DNA of 64,000 bases, from contig OY998180.1 of assembly GCA_963921935.1 (NCBI GenBank), positions 64,992,551 through 65,056,550 on the forward strand. The letters are read 5' to 3'. Origin of the DNA: Galeruca laticollis (taxonomy: Eukaryota > Arthropoda > Insecta > Coleoptera > Chrysomelidae). Shown here in pieces: positions 42,460-52,937 of the stretch (position 1 is its first letter; each line of letters starts with the position of its first letter). Both the position numbers and the translations under genes were made by a program. Below the pieces are notes generated by a model, which was given only the letters and a program-made list of their open reading frames with translations, was not told the origin of the DNA and ran no database searches.

Positions 42460-43460
42460 AACTGATTCAGAACCAAACTCCGTGTTACCTCTGACTTGTA
42501 ACTCGTACTCCAACTCTTCCCTAACTAAATATCGAGGATTCTATCTAACTAACGGAAAGAGAAGAAAGAAAAAAGATGTTTACAATAATAGGTATTAACA
42601 ATGCAATAAATATTGAAGAAGAAAAAAAATAATATAGCTCGATACCTAAGACAAATATAGGGAATACAAATATTAGAACAAACTTTATATTGCCCACTAA
42701 AAGAATTTATACTGTCTGGTGGTACCACGACAACAAAATAGATCAACAAAAAGAAATTCTCAATTAGCAAATAAAACAACGAAATTAGACTTAAACTTTT
42801 CCACGCAATTATTAGTGATTAGTTAGGTACCAATCGATTCTATTATAATCGTAAACCTAATACCTCATCACTTAAAATAAAATACAAAAAAAAATTCATT
42901 ATCATCTGACTATCCTGTATATTCGAATATAAATCATAAAATGAAGTATTTTTCTCAAAGTACCACACACTACAACGGTGTATTACAATATTAAAAAAAA
43001 TATTTCAGTTAACTAATTATATAAATATATAATTATATAGATAAATAAAAATAAACAAATATGTTATACCCAATTTCAAAGTCTAGTACTAAATGATGAA
43101 TGATTGATAAGTACATTGGTTTTCAGATTTATTAAAACAAAACACAAAATCGATACTTGAATTTAGAAAGGAAATAAAAAATATGCCATAAAAATCCACC
43201 GTAAAACCTTCCACCAATTTCTTCAATAGAATTCACCAATTTTGCAAATCGTTATTGAAATATTTTTAAAGCTTCTTCTATACTTTACCTATGATAATGA
43301 ATATAAAAAAGAAAAAAACAATGTAGCACACTTCCTCATAGTACCTTAAATAAAAAGTTTCAACACGGTAATTTCACTTCGATATCACACAACAATAATT
43401 TCAAAGTATTTCTTTAAATATTTCTCTGATACTGAAGAAACCCTAACAAAAATGATCACT
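42460..43460. other. Gypsy 5' leader or unassigned AT-rich DNA
   Basis: No ORF with motif is visible between gag and the primer-site-like sequence. This kilobase may include decayed gag start or leader sequence. Confidence 0.35.
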
Positions 43461-43479
43461 ATCCCGGTTTGGACCCCCA
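43461..43479 (-). promoter_or_regulatory. Putative primer-binding site of the Gypsy element
   Basis: On the minus strand it reads TGGGGGTCCAAACCGGGAT, close to the tRNA-Pro-type primer site of some retroelements (TGGGGGCTCGTCCGGGAT). It lies in the right orientation upstream of gag. Confidence 0.45.
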
Positions 43480-43720
43480 AAAATAACTACAGGATATCGG
43501 GAAAATAGTAACAACGCTACACTACCTAAAACGAGGGTACAGGTTGGTAAATTAATTTTGACATTCGGAAATTTGGCAACTTCCGATTAGCCATAGCAAA
43601 GACGTATGAGGATTGCAAGAGCTCACTTCGTTGGCAGAATTCGTGAGTTTCGTTTCGGCAGTACAGTTCAGAGAAAAGTGTAATTACCGGGGTTGTGCAA
43701 TTGTGCAATACTAACTTGTT

Positions 43721-45645
43721 ATGACGACTCCAGAAAGTAAAGTTGTTCATAAGAAGTTGAGTGAGCAGTGTCGAGAAATAATTATGAACGTTTCAAATTT
43801 CATGAACAAAGAGGCAGACAATGGCAAGTCGACAATTCCATTAACAAAGGTAAGTTTTAATTATTGCAATAAAAATTTTAAATTAAAGTTATTATTTAAC
43901 AAATTTACACTCGATAGTATATTTTTTAAATAGATTTTCGTGCATAAAATATTTATTTGGTAAACGATTTAAAAAAGTGACATTAGGGTGAGACAAAGTA
44001 TTTTATGCACTCATGTGTCAATTTTATGCACTGTTATGTCATCATTACAAACAAATCGACGCCAGTTTTACTCCATTTAGAGCAACCTAAGTGAGACATT
44101 TTTTGGTTTTTGCATGTCTGCGTCTCATGCGTCAATTTTTCAATTCGTTAAAAAGCACCACTTTATGCACTTGTTTCTCAAATAACTATTCTGTTTCTGT
44201 CCACATGAGTATATAAAAGGGCACATGTTTATTTTGTCTAAGATACCTATTTAAATGTAATATGTTTTTTAGCTTATAATTATAATTATTATTCTCATTT
44301 CATACCTATCTCTATTACATTTCGGTTTTATTATTTGTTTTGAACCATCTTCCGATTTAAGTTACAATTGCGATTTGGTCATATTAAAACATGTTTGAAC
44401 TAAAATCAAAGATCGTTTAAAACAACTAATAAACTGAAATGTAATATAGTATTTTTGAATTTTATACTTCATTCGAATGGCCGAAAACCACGACAAAATT
44501 TTTTTATTGTGAAGAACGGTCACTGAAAACAAATTTTACTACTTCCTCATTCTATTTGTATAAAAATACAAATGAGTATAACTTTTAATACAACATTTAT
44601 ATCGACTTATTTTATTGTCGGATCATTGAATGAGTTTCTGCTGCTACGAATATTAGCCAAAGAACGCTTTCCCGTATTCAAATAGAAGCTCTGGCAGGAA
44701 GTAATGCTGACCCTGATGTGCCTACTAAAAAACAAAGAACGTCCATTATCCCTATGGATCAATTCGACAAAACTCTACTTAGAAGGTGCATAATAAATTA
44801 TCATATATCCGATAAAAAAGTACCCACGTTAAGAAATGTACACCACACCCTTGCAGATAGTTATTGCTTCACAGGAAGTCACGAATCTCTGCTAAAACAA
44901 ATACATTCAATGCATTTTCGTTGGACCAACATGAAAAACAACAGAAGTTTGTTAATGGAACGTCACGCAATCAGACATTTACGCCTACTATATTTAAGAA
45001 ACATAAAAAAGTGCAGATAACAGAACAAACCTATCATTTATATGGATAAAACATAAAATCAATAATGTCACACGCACCTTAAAGGAGGGAGCGACAAGGG
45101 TAACAAAGGATCAAGAAAACCCGTTTCAAAAGGTAATAGGCTCATCATTGTGCATGCAGGAAATGAAAATGGTTTTGTACCTAATGCTGGTATGATGTGG
45201 AACTCCCAGTCAAAAAACAGGAGATTATCATAATAGAATGGCGTATGAAAATTATGAGAAGTGGGTACAAGAAAAACGTATTCCAAACCTACCAAAAAAC
45301 GCTGTTGTGGTGTTTGATAACGCCCCATATCAAAATGTTCTAATTGAAAAATTACCTACGACTGCTTAGACTGAACAACAATTGAAAAACTCGCTTTCTG
45401 AAAAAAAAAAGAAACATATATTACAGTGAACAAATAATAACACCGGATCTTTATAACGTTGCAAAAATGTACAGACCGTAATATAAAACTCATGAAATTG
45501 ATGAATTGTTCATTCGACTTGGATTGCAAGTTTTAAGGCTACCCCCTTATCACCCGGATTTAAACCCTATCGAAAGTGCTTGGGCGGCACTTAAAGAATA
45601 TGTGGCCAAACGAAATGTTACCTTCAATTTTACAAAGGTTAAATA
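43721..45645 (+). pseudogene. DDE transposase, copy A, interrupted
   Basis: Exon 1 starts MTTPESKVVHKKLSEQCREI and ends at a GTAAGTTTTAATT donor near 43850. The next coding region (about 44655-45020) has PMDQFDKTLLRRCIINYHIS and GSHESLLKQIHSMHFRW. The catalytic part has VSKGNRLIIVHAGNENGFVP near 45130-45185, IPNLPKNAVVVFDNAPYQNV (second D) near 45290, and LPPYHPDLNPIESAWAALKE (E) near 45560. The first catalytic D block (normally YLDETYIHSSHT) is cut down to IYMDKT plus stop. Stops and frameshifts make it inactive. Confidence 0.8.
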
Positions 45646-46129
45646 ATTCTATAATGAATGTTTTGAGACATTTTTTGCAAATGATTGGAAAGTTAGATGT
45701 GACCACTAGAGTAATATAATATTTGTAGCACATCTGTACATAGTTCTAAATAAACAATAATTGACGACACCCAGAACCAAGATTTTTTTGTTTTGCCAAT
45801 CCTAACTCTGTAAAAAGTGTGAAGGGATGTTCTAATTTCATAGTAAATATTTGACTACAAAAAAGCTTTATTATTTTGTTTATATTATCAGTATACTTGA
45901 TAGACCATCTCTAAAGGCGATTTCCCCACTCGTGTTTTCCAAATTTTATGTATCAACCCCAATTTTTACATTATTATCTACTACATATAATTAAGAATAA
46001 CAATTTTAGAAAGCTTAACAGGTAGGTATGTCATTAACTATTACTACGAACAGATAGGAAAAATTGTTGGCCATTGTTAAATTTAGAAAGTTATTTTGTT
46101 TCGTAAACTCGATTTTATATAGCATTATA

Positions 46130-46329
46130 AATGTGCCACAATGTATTAGTTTTAAATCCAAATTCTAAATAATGTGTTACCCTCGTAAGTATTTGCAGTC
46201 TCACAGCCTTTAAAACTTTGCATGCGGAATGAACGTCGCCTGCTCTTCCCGATAACTGCGTTTACAACGTTGTCAAGTTGTATGGCTTTTTCGCGCATCG
46301 TAAATTGCCAAAATCAATTTGCCAGCCTG
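46130..46329 (+). repeat. 3' terminal region of transposon copy A
   Basis: It matches 52738-52937 of copy B almost base for base (ACTTTGCATGCGGAATG, TTTACAACGTTGTCAAGTTG), ending in the inverted terminus. Confidence 0.9.
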
Positions 46330-46639
46330 TGTATGTATCTCTGCTTTGAGAACAGCTAGGAGGCTGAAAATTTTACTGTAGCTTCACCTCAGCGCCTCGA
46401 GTCAACTGATATTACATCGTAATCGGTGAATACGGTCCTATTTTTTCGGCCATTTGAAACTTGACATTTTGTATGAACAATAAATTAGTGTATATATAGA
46501 TTGACCTTCCGTGGTTTGACAGTTTATATTGGGCTTTTTCGGAGTGGTGGTTTTTGTGGTGGTGTACTTTGTTACGCAGCAAGTGCCGTTACCTGTGATT
46601 GATTTCGTAACGAGAGAAAAAATTATATTGAACACTTAC
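46330..46639. other. Possible remainder of the Gypsy LTR
   Basis: If copy A inserted into the Gypsy 5' LTR, the rest of that LTR should lie here. On the minus strand it has TATATATACACT (TATA-like, near 46490), but no second copy exists to prove LTR status. Confidence 0.3.
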
Positions 46640-46669
46640 GGCTCTGTGTGAATCCCTCCACCAACCATT
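46640..46669 (-). CDS. Ctr1: Ctr1 30-nt micro-exon, most 5' copy in window
   Basis: Acceptor TTTTTGTTACAG, 30 nt, donor GTAAGTGTT. In phase 2 it encodes MVGGGIHTEP. It is 16.1 kb upstream of the next copy. The upstream flank (AATATTGTTCTAATATGACAATCCG) is alignable with that of the 26364 copy (AATATTGAATCAAAATGACTGTGCG). The exon carrying helix 1 should lie further upstream (higher coordinates). Confidence 0.85.
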
Positions 46670-47285
46670 CTGTAACAAAAATATTGTTCTAATATGACAA
46701 TCCGTTAGAAAATATTGTAATAAAATGACAATCCGTTAGAGATCATCTTATTGATTATTTCATATTTTTAGGATTATCATTCGATAACATCATTTTCACT
46801 AAAATAATTGACAAAATAAACTCTGTAGATACTCCTTCAATGTCTTTTTCAACTTTTACTATGATAGTTAAATATTGATAATGATCTAATTCTTTATGAA
46901 ACTGAATTGTCGATTTTTGGACCGACTATATAATTAGTTATTCTCTAATAAGTCTGTTTTTGTCTACTTATTATGGAATCAACACTCTGGTAATACATAT
47001 AAGGGATTTTCACGATAAACATACGATGCAGAATTGTTACTGAGACCTTCTTTTTGCCTCAGTTTATTTTACTTATGCTTACATACAAACTTAATTTGGA
47101 CATTCCATAAACAGATAATAGCAACACATTTAATCTCCACATTGGAATTAAATAGTTCTACTCATGATCTTTTCTGGAAAATTGCGAATGCTATGATATA
47201 TCTATATCAGCCAACATTATGGATAAGTAGATATCACTTATTGACAGTGAGTTTTGGGATAAATTATGTTGCTTGAATGTGAAAA
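46670..47285. other. Ctr1 intron, nothing recognised
   Basis: AT-rich. A short tandem duplication (AATGACAATCCGTTAGA-like) lies at 46695-46745. Confidence 0.4.
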
Positions 47286-47711
47286 TCCAAGAAATTATAT
47301 ACGGAATTGCGAGAAACCAGTAAAGTACAACCCGTCGCAGTAAGAAATATAAATATACAGAAGTGACAAAAAAAATTTCAATAGAGCTAATCAAAAATTT
47401 GAAAAATTCCTGAAAAAACTTAAAAATAACTCTATACTGAATTATCTGGAAAAACTGTCTCCAACAGAAGCAACTATTCACTTTGGCGAGCTACAAGGAA
47501 ACTGACTAGGCCTCAACAACCAATACCACCGGTTAAAGACTGAAATGGAGTATGAACTTGAAACGACCAATAAAATGCTCAAGCATTTATAGATCACTCA
47601 ACAATGGTCTTCAAACCCTTCGATACAGAAGGAAGTCCAGCAAAAACCGGAGAAATAGAAAACCTATGAACCGCACCATTCCAAATGAATTATCCAATAA
47701 AAGCATTCAGA

Positions 47712-49018
47712 TATGTTCTTCTTCTTCTTCTCCGGTCCCCATGCAATTTCAGGTGTCGGAATTTGATTCCGATTCATCATTTATCCATTTTTCCCCTCTC
47801 TTCTTTGCCCCGAATTTCTTTCATCTCCTCTATGGATCTTCCTCTTTCCCTTCCATATTCTTCCAGTTAATCCAGCCACTTCCTTGTTGGTCTTCCCCTT
47901 CATCTTTTTGTCGACTTTCCCATCTCCATTATTCTATTTGCCGGTGAGAATTGCTCCATTCTCACCACGTGACCAAACCAATTCATTTGTTTCTTTTCAA
48001 CCTTTGCTAGTATTGGTTCTAGGACAATACTCTTTCCTATTTGTTCACTTTCCATTCTGTCCTATTTAGTCCTGCCTGCTATTTTCCTACCATATTTCAT
48101 TCCCACAGTGGTGATCCCTGCTTTTTGTTTCTTGTTTAGTTCCCAATTTTCGCTACCTTATGTTATTATTGATATTGTTGTAGTATCGTAATTTTTTTAC
48201 TTCTATTTCATTAAGTCCTAGTATATTATTAGGTTTAGTGCATAATATATTTTATTTGCTTTGTTTCCTCTATTTGCTATTTCCGCATTAATCTTTCCGT
48301 CGTTTGTTATTACTGTACCGAAGTATTCCAATGTGGTTACCTTTTCCAAATTCGTTCCCTCACATTTCATTTGATTCATGCCTGGGTCCATTTTTCTGTT
48401 TCTCGTTCACTATCATTACTTTGGTTTTTTCTATGATTACTTCCATTTCCACTTTTTGTATTTCCTCTGTCTATATGTTAATGAATTTCTGTATTTTGTT
48501 TTTCGAATTTTCCATGAGGATCACGTCGCCTGCGTAGAGAAGGTCGCCTATATTTTATAGGTTATAAGTTCCTATACCCTAGATTGGCTACTCTTTCCCT
48601 TATTCTCTTGACTATTTTGTTCATTATAATTATGAATAAGATCGGACTCAGACTATTTTCCTGGTTTATTCCTCTTCTTGGCACAAATTCCTGCGATCTC
48701 TTTCTCGCTATCTAAACCTACGCTTTTACAGTCTTGTAGGTGGATTTGATTAGTGCTTTCAGTTTACCTAGTATATGTGTTCACTCTAAGTAATTCCATA
48801 CTTCATCCCTATTTACCGCATCAAAAGCTGCTCTTAAGTTTATAAATGTTAGGAATTGTTCTTCTCCCTCCTTTAATTTACTTTCTATTACCCTACTTAC
48901 TACGAAAATATTGTCATTTATTTGTCTTCCTGATCTAAATGCTGCCTGTTCATCTTCTATTATCTCCTCAATGTCATCTCTTAATTTCATCTCTAAGTCT
49001 TTTGCCAATCATATCAAA
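47712..49018 (-). mobile_element. LINE inserted in Jockey element, (GAA)n tail
   Basis: Minus-strand element whose 3' end is a GAAGAAGAAGAAG tail (CTTCTTCTTCTTCTCC at 47717-47732). The only open coding part is at its 5' side: 49008-48781 reads LRDDIEEIIEDEQAAFRSGR, QINDNIFVVSRVIESKLKEG and TFINLRAAFDAVNRDEVWNY, the RT fingers and the FxDxxxAFDxVxR block. The catalytic YADD is not recoverable in the degraded remainder. The tail type is shared with the LINEs at 17190 and 21262. Confidence 0.7.
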
Positions 49019-49021
49019 AAT

Positions 49022-49700
49022 CACGGGTGCAAAGATTAGAACCCATCCTAAAACAAAACAACATAATACCTGACCAACAATTTGGCTTCCGCAGTAAACA
49101 CGGTACAATTGAACAGGTTCAAAGGATGACCAAGCAATCCAGCAATGATCTTGAAAACAAACGATATTGTACGGCAGCTTTTATAGATATAAGCCAAGCG
49201 TTCGATAAAGTATAGCATAAGGGTCTATACCACAAGCTTAAACAAAGGCTTCCAAATGGCTTTTACCAAATTCTTCAATCATATCGGACTAAAAGTTTCT
49301 TTTTTATCCGACATCCGTCAAAATAGAGTGACATGCACAAAATAAGCTCGGGAGTACCGCAATGAAGTGTGTTGGCACCAATATTATATTTATTGTTCAC
49401 CTCTGATCTACCAACCAGAAGATTAACCAAAATTGCGACATTCGCTGGTGATACAGCCATAACTGCTGCTCATCATAATCCACAGCTTACGTCCAAAAAC
49501 CTGCAACCTACCAACCGCATGATTAACTAAAATTGCGACATTTGCCGATTATACAGCCATAACTTTTTCTCATCAGAACCCGTAGCTTGCGACCAAAAAC
49601 CTTTGAACAATCATCAAATACCTCAGGAAGATAGCGTAAAGTATTTCGGCATACATCTAGATAAAGGCTTAGCAGGCTTAGCATGGCAGAAACATATATT
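49022..49700 (+). pseudogene. Jockey RT
   Basis: Open segment 49027-49215 reads LEPILKQNNIIPDQQFGFRS, TIEQVQRMTKQSSNDLENKR and TAAFIDISQAFDKV. It continues with SSGVPQ near 49355, then RRLTKIATFAGDTAITAAHH near 49425, where the catalytic ADD is AGD. A ~110-bp piece including this block is duplicated (49405-49500 and 49505-49605). It is followed by VKYFGIHLDKGLA near 49640. Confidence 0.8.
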
Positions 49701-50020
49701 GAACTAGGAGAACAGCTAGGTCTTGAACTACAACTTTATTGTCTAATTGGTAGTGAATTATAACTTGAAAATAAGCTGCTAGGGTAAAAAACTATAGTGA
49801 AACCAGTATGGACTTCCAGAATAGAACTGTGATGAAGAGTAAGCGACTCAAATATCGCAACTCTACAAAGGGACTTAAAAGTGGCATCAATCAACAGTCA
49901 AGTGAAACGATATAGTGTAATTCTACAAAGATCGACTTAATACTCACCAAAAATATTCAACTAAAAATAGATGTACTGAGTGATTCATGAATTCATAGTA
50001 AATACGATCAATCGTTAGGT
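49700..50020 (+). pseudogene. Jockey ORF2 C-terminus, degraded
   Basis: Frames read GEQLGLELQLYCLIGSEL, ENKLLG and IVKPVWTSRIEL, then SDSNIATLQRDLKV, the usual thumb and C-terminal pattern (QLGLKxxxxxWLIGRxSKL, AxxKPIWTYGIxLWG). Several stops interrupt it. Confidence 0.65.
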
Positions 50021-50149
50021 TCGGGGAGAAAGTCATTTATACTTCTTTGGTAACGCTACACTAGGCTCTACCTCAATATTCACTCGCTTGCTCGGCCTTG
50101 AATATTTGGTTGCCATGAGCGGCTCGTTTCTTATGTGTAATTGTGAATT

Positions 50150-50740
50150 ATTATCAGGAATTTTGAATATAAGGTATTGATCTTTGGGTAAAATATTTAA
50201 TTGATAGATTGGTTCAAATATGTGGTGAGACATTCCAAACATTGAATAGATCTTTCTCATGCTCACAATAACAACCAATATTAAAGTTGAAATCGCCAAT
50301 TAGTCTAATCTATTTATATTTAGTAGAAAAAAATAGTCAGTGAACTGAAATCGTTGCTTCTGAAAATTTCGGTATTACCAGTTGACGAAGGTCTATAGAC
50401 GCATACTAAAACACTATTCTCGTTTACTAACTCAGCAGTGCAAAATGTTGCATATTTAATCAGAAAAAAATTAAGACAATCTACAGTTTTTAGATTGATG
50501 TTGGTGTTGCCAAATATCGCAACACCTCCGTGCTCACCTTTAGAGCGACAGTAAGACGAAAACAGTGAAAATCCATTTATATTAATTGCTGATAGTTCTG
50601 TATGTGATAGCAAGTATTCGTATATACGGAAAATTTCAAACTTATCTACATCTTGTAATAAATTTATTTCAACTACTCTATCATTAAAACTCTGAGAATT
50701 TTTAGATAATACCGACAACGCATAGAATAGAATCTAATGA
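50150..50740 (-). pseudogene. LINE endonuclease fragment
   Basis: The minus frame 50718-50320 reads YEYLLSHTELSAININGFSL, FSSYCRSKGEHGGVAIFGNT and VLVCVYRPSSTGNTEIF, the apurinic-type endonuclease core with the GGVAIF and YRP landmarks. After a frameshift GDFNFN-like residues appear near 50290. The Glu of the usual TETW is present as HTEL. No RT follows in this orientation. Confidence 0.65.
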
Positions 50741-51427
50741 TCCCACAATATCAAATAATGACACAGGCCAAATTTGAACAAATTAAAATGAAAAAGTCTA
50801 GCTTAAACTAAATTCACCTTAAAGTATTAGAACTAAGCAATAATTTATGTTAACAAATACAGTAACGTAAATGTACAAAAAATATCAAAACAAATTAGAA
50901 ACACACAGATACTTTGAAAAGTGAGATCAAACAAAGTATATGTTGCAGATTAGACACAATTCAACGAGTATTTTCAAAATATTGTTCAACCTAATATGGA
51001 TATATGTCAATGAGATAGTTTTTAGTTTTATTTTCAAATTCATGCACCAAGGCAATGTCTTTGAAAGCTATTATAAAGTTTAATTCTCATCACTATAAGT
51101 GATTTCTCACATATTTCTATATGCTGGTAAAGTATAAAGAAATATGATTCATATCTTGTGGCATTATCGTGAATATGCCTATTCCGTAAATAATCGCTCT
51201 TATTCCTATGAACTAATGTGTTTAAATCCGATATATAAAGGCCGTACACAGTAAATTCTCAGTTTGATAAGAACAGGTCAACAGGAGTCTACAAGTGTAT
51301 ATTTTTCTAATAAAATATAATTTTTGAAACGTTTCTACTCTGTTGCAGAATGTTTATATATTTTATTGGGGGGGATAATTCATTCCTTTCCTTGAATATC
51401 TCTTCATTTATTTCTACACTATGTGTA
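50741..51427. other. Nothing recognised
   Basis: AT-rich, upstream of the Ctr1 micro-exon array on the minus strand. No exon-like sequence with Ctr1 helix-1 features was found here. Confidence 0.4.
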
Positions 51428-51993
51428 TACCGTTGCAAAAATGTACAAACCGTAATATAAAACTTATAAAATTGATGAAGTGTTTATTCGACACGGATTG
51501 GAAGTTTTAAGGCTACCCCCTTATCACCCGGACTTAAATCCGATCGAAAGTGTTTCGGCGGCACGTAAAGACTGTGTGGCCAAACGAAATGTTACCTTCA
51601 ATTTTACAAAGATTAAATAAAGAACTCTGTAATGAATTTTTTGACACATTTTGTGCAAATGATGGGAAAGTTAGATGTGACCATGTTAAAAAGATTCAAC
51701 ATGAATTTATAAACAACGAACCACTGTTAGATACTGTTGTAGATAATATTATTATTAAATTCGCCGAAGACGGAGATAGCGAGGATGATAAAGTTGATAT
51801 AGAAAGTGATATTGAAGAATCATTTGTATATGCAAATCATCATTTTACTGTTGATGATCCCTATACATCTAAAAGATATTTTACATTAAATTGTTTGTTT
51901 GTAGGTAGTATGACTGAATACATTAAACGCAACAAATGTAAGAATGTAAATAGTTGTTATAAAATTGTAGATATTAGAGATGAATTGCACTAG
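51428..51993 (+). pseudogene. DDE transposase C-terminus, copy B
   Basis: It begins with a frame reading VAKMYKP, then VLRLPPYHPDLNPIESVSAA, in which the Trp after ES is changed to Ser. It frameshifts near 51560 into the open frame 51550-51993. That frame has ILQRLNKELCNEFFDTFCAN, RCDHVKKIQHEFI and an acidic C-terminus (ending KIVDIRDELH). The RCDHVxKIExxFI block is typical of this family. Confidence 0.8.
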
Positions 51994-52937
51994 TGTAATA
52001 TAATATTTGTAGCACATCTGGACATCGTTCTAAATAAACAATAATTGACGGCAACGGCACCCACAACCAAGATTTTTTTATATTGCCAGTCAACTCTGAA
52101 AAAAATATTTGCAAAAAATCCAAAAATTTACATATAAAAGTAGAAATATCTATCACAAAAAAGCTTTAATATTTTATTTATATTATTAGTATACTTATTA
52201 GACCATCTTTAAAGGCGATTTCCCCAATTTGCTTTCCAAATTTTATGTATAAACCCGAATTTTTAGATTATTATCTACTACATATTATTGAGAATAGGAA
52301 TTTTAGGAAGCTTAACAGGTAGGTATGTCATTAACAGATAGGAAACATTGTTGGCAATTGTTAAATTTAGAAAGTCGTTTAACAATCCTTATCATATTGT
52401 ACGCTTTATCTACAATATCTACCCGACTTCCAATTTATATACAAATAAACTTCAATGACGAATATTATGAAGGGACCACTTAAAGGACATTATTTTGAAG
52501 TAAAGGTGTAAGTTTATGTCTCTTGTAATCTATTCATTATTCATTGTTTACATCACATAAAATAATAAAGGTTAATTATAGAAATATGGTTTTTGAAGCA
52601 ATAAATAATTATGTATGTACAAATAAAACCAATTTTCGTAGGATAATCTCATGGTTTTATTTCCTTATCCATTAAATTAATAATAAAGAACACATTAATG
52701 TTATTTCGTTGTAAACTCGATTTTATATAGCATTATACATGTGCCACAATTTATTATTTTTAAATCCAAATTCAAAATATTGTGTTACCCTCGTACGTAT
52801 TAGCAGTCTCACAACCTTTAAAACTTTGCATGCGGAATGTACGTCGCCTGCTCTTCCCGGTAACTGCGTTTACAACGTTGTCAAGTTGTATGGCTTTCTC
52901 GCGCATCGTCAACTGCCAAAATTAATTTCCCAACCTG
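51428..52937 (+). mobile_element. DDE transposon copy B, 5'-truncated
   Basis: It starts abruptly within the transposase (GTTGCAAAAATGTAC, matching 45460) and runs to the same right terminus (52937) followed by TA. Relative to copy A it has about 320 extra bp (about 52377-52705), either an insertion here or a loss in copy A. Confidence 0.85.

Larger units (their letters stand above)
39150..43539 (-). mobile_element. Ty3/Gypsy retrotransposon, 3'-truncated
   Basis: On the minus strand, from right to left: a primer-binding-site-like sequence (43461-43479), gag (42255-41714), zinc knuckle (about 41300), protease (about 41000), RT (40781-40090), RNase H (40087-39400), and the first part of integrase (39300-39180). 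The element ends abruptly at a PLE TA tract. The LTR expected to the right of the primer site is cut after about 60 bp by a DDE transposon starting at 43540. Confidence 0.8.
43540..46329 (+). mobile_element. DDE (IS630/Tc1-mariner-like) transposon with TIRs, copy A, 2.79 kb
   Basis: The left end CAGGTTGGTAAATTAATTTT is matched by the inverted right end at 46329 (CAGGCTGGCAAATTGATTTT). TA precedes the left end; TG follows the right end, a degraded TA. Copy B's right end (52937) has the same terminus and an intact TA. One transposase gene is read left to right. It is inserted beside the Gypsy primer site, interrupting that element's LTR. Confidence 0.85.
47290..50020 (+). mobile_element. Jockey-clade LINE, split by a minus-strand LINE
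   Basis: The first part (47290-47711) is the endonuclease-RT linker (FEKFLKKLKNNSILNYLEKL, then frame-shifted KTEMEYELETTNK). The second part (49022-50020) is RT and C-terminus. Between them lies another LINE in opposite orientation. Confidence 0.75.

Noticed and set aside
6833..46669. Micro-exons as members of a dispersed SINE/MITE-type repeat
   Set aside because: All copies are on one strand, keep exact 30-nt size (except one), splice sites and a common frame, and join the Ctr1 terminal exon. A dispersed repeat would show both orientations and broken frames.
47552..48560. Several plus-strand ORFs rich in S, F and P
   Set aside because: Antisense shadows of the minus-strand LINE inserted at 47712-49018, at least from 47712 on. 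The 47552 ORF starts in Jockey sequence in the wrong frame.
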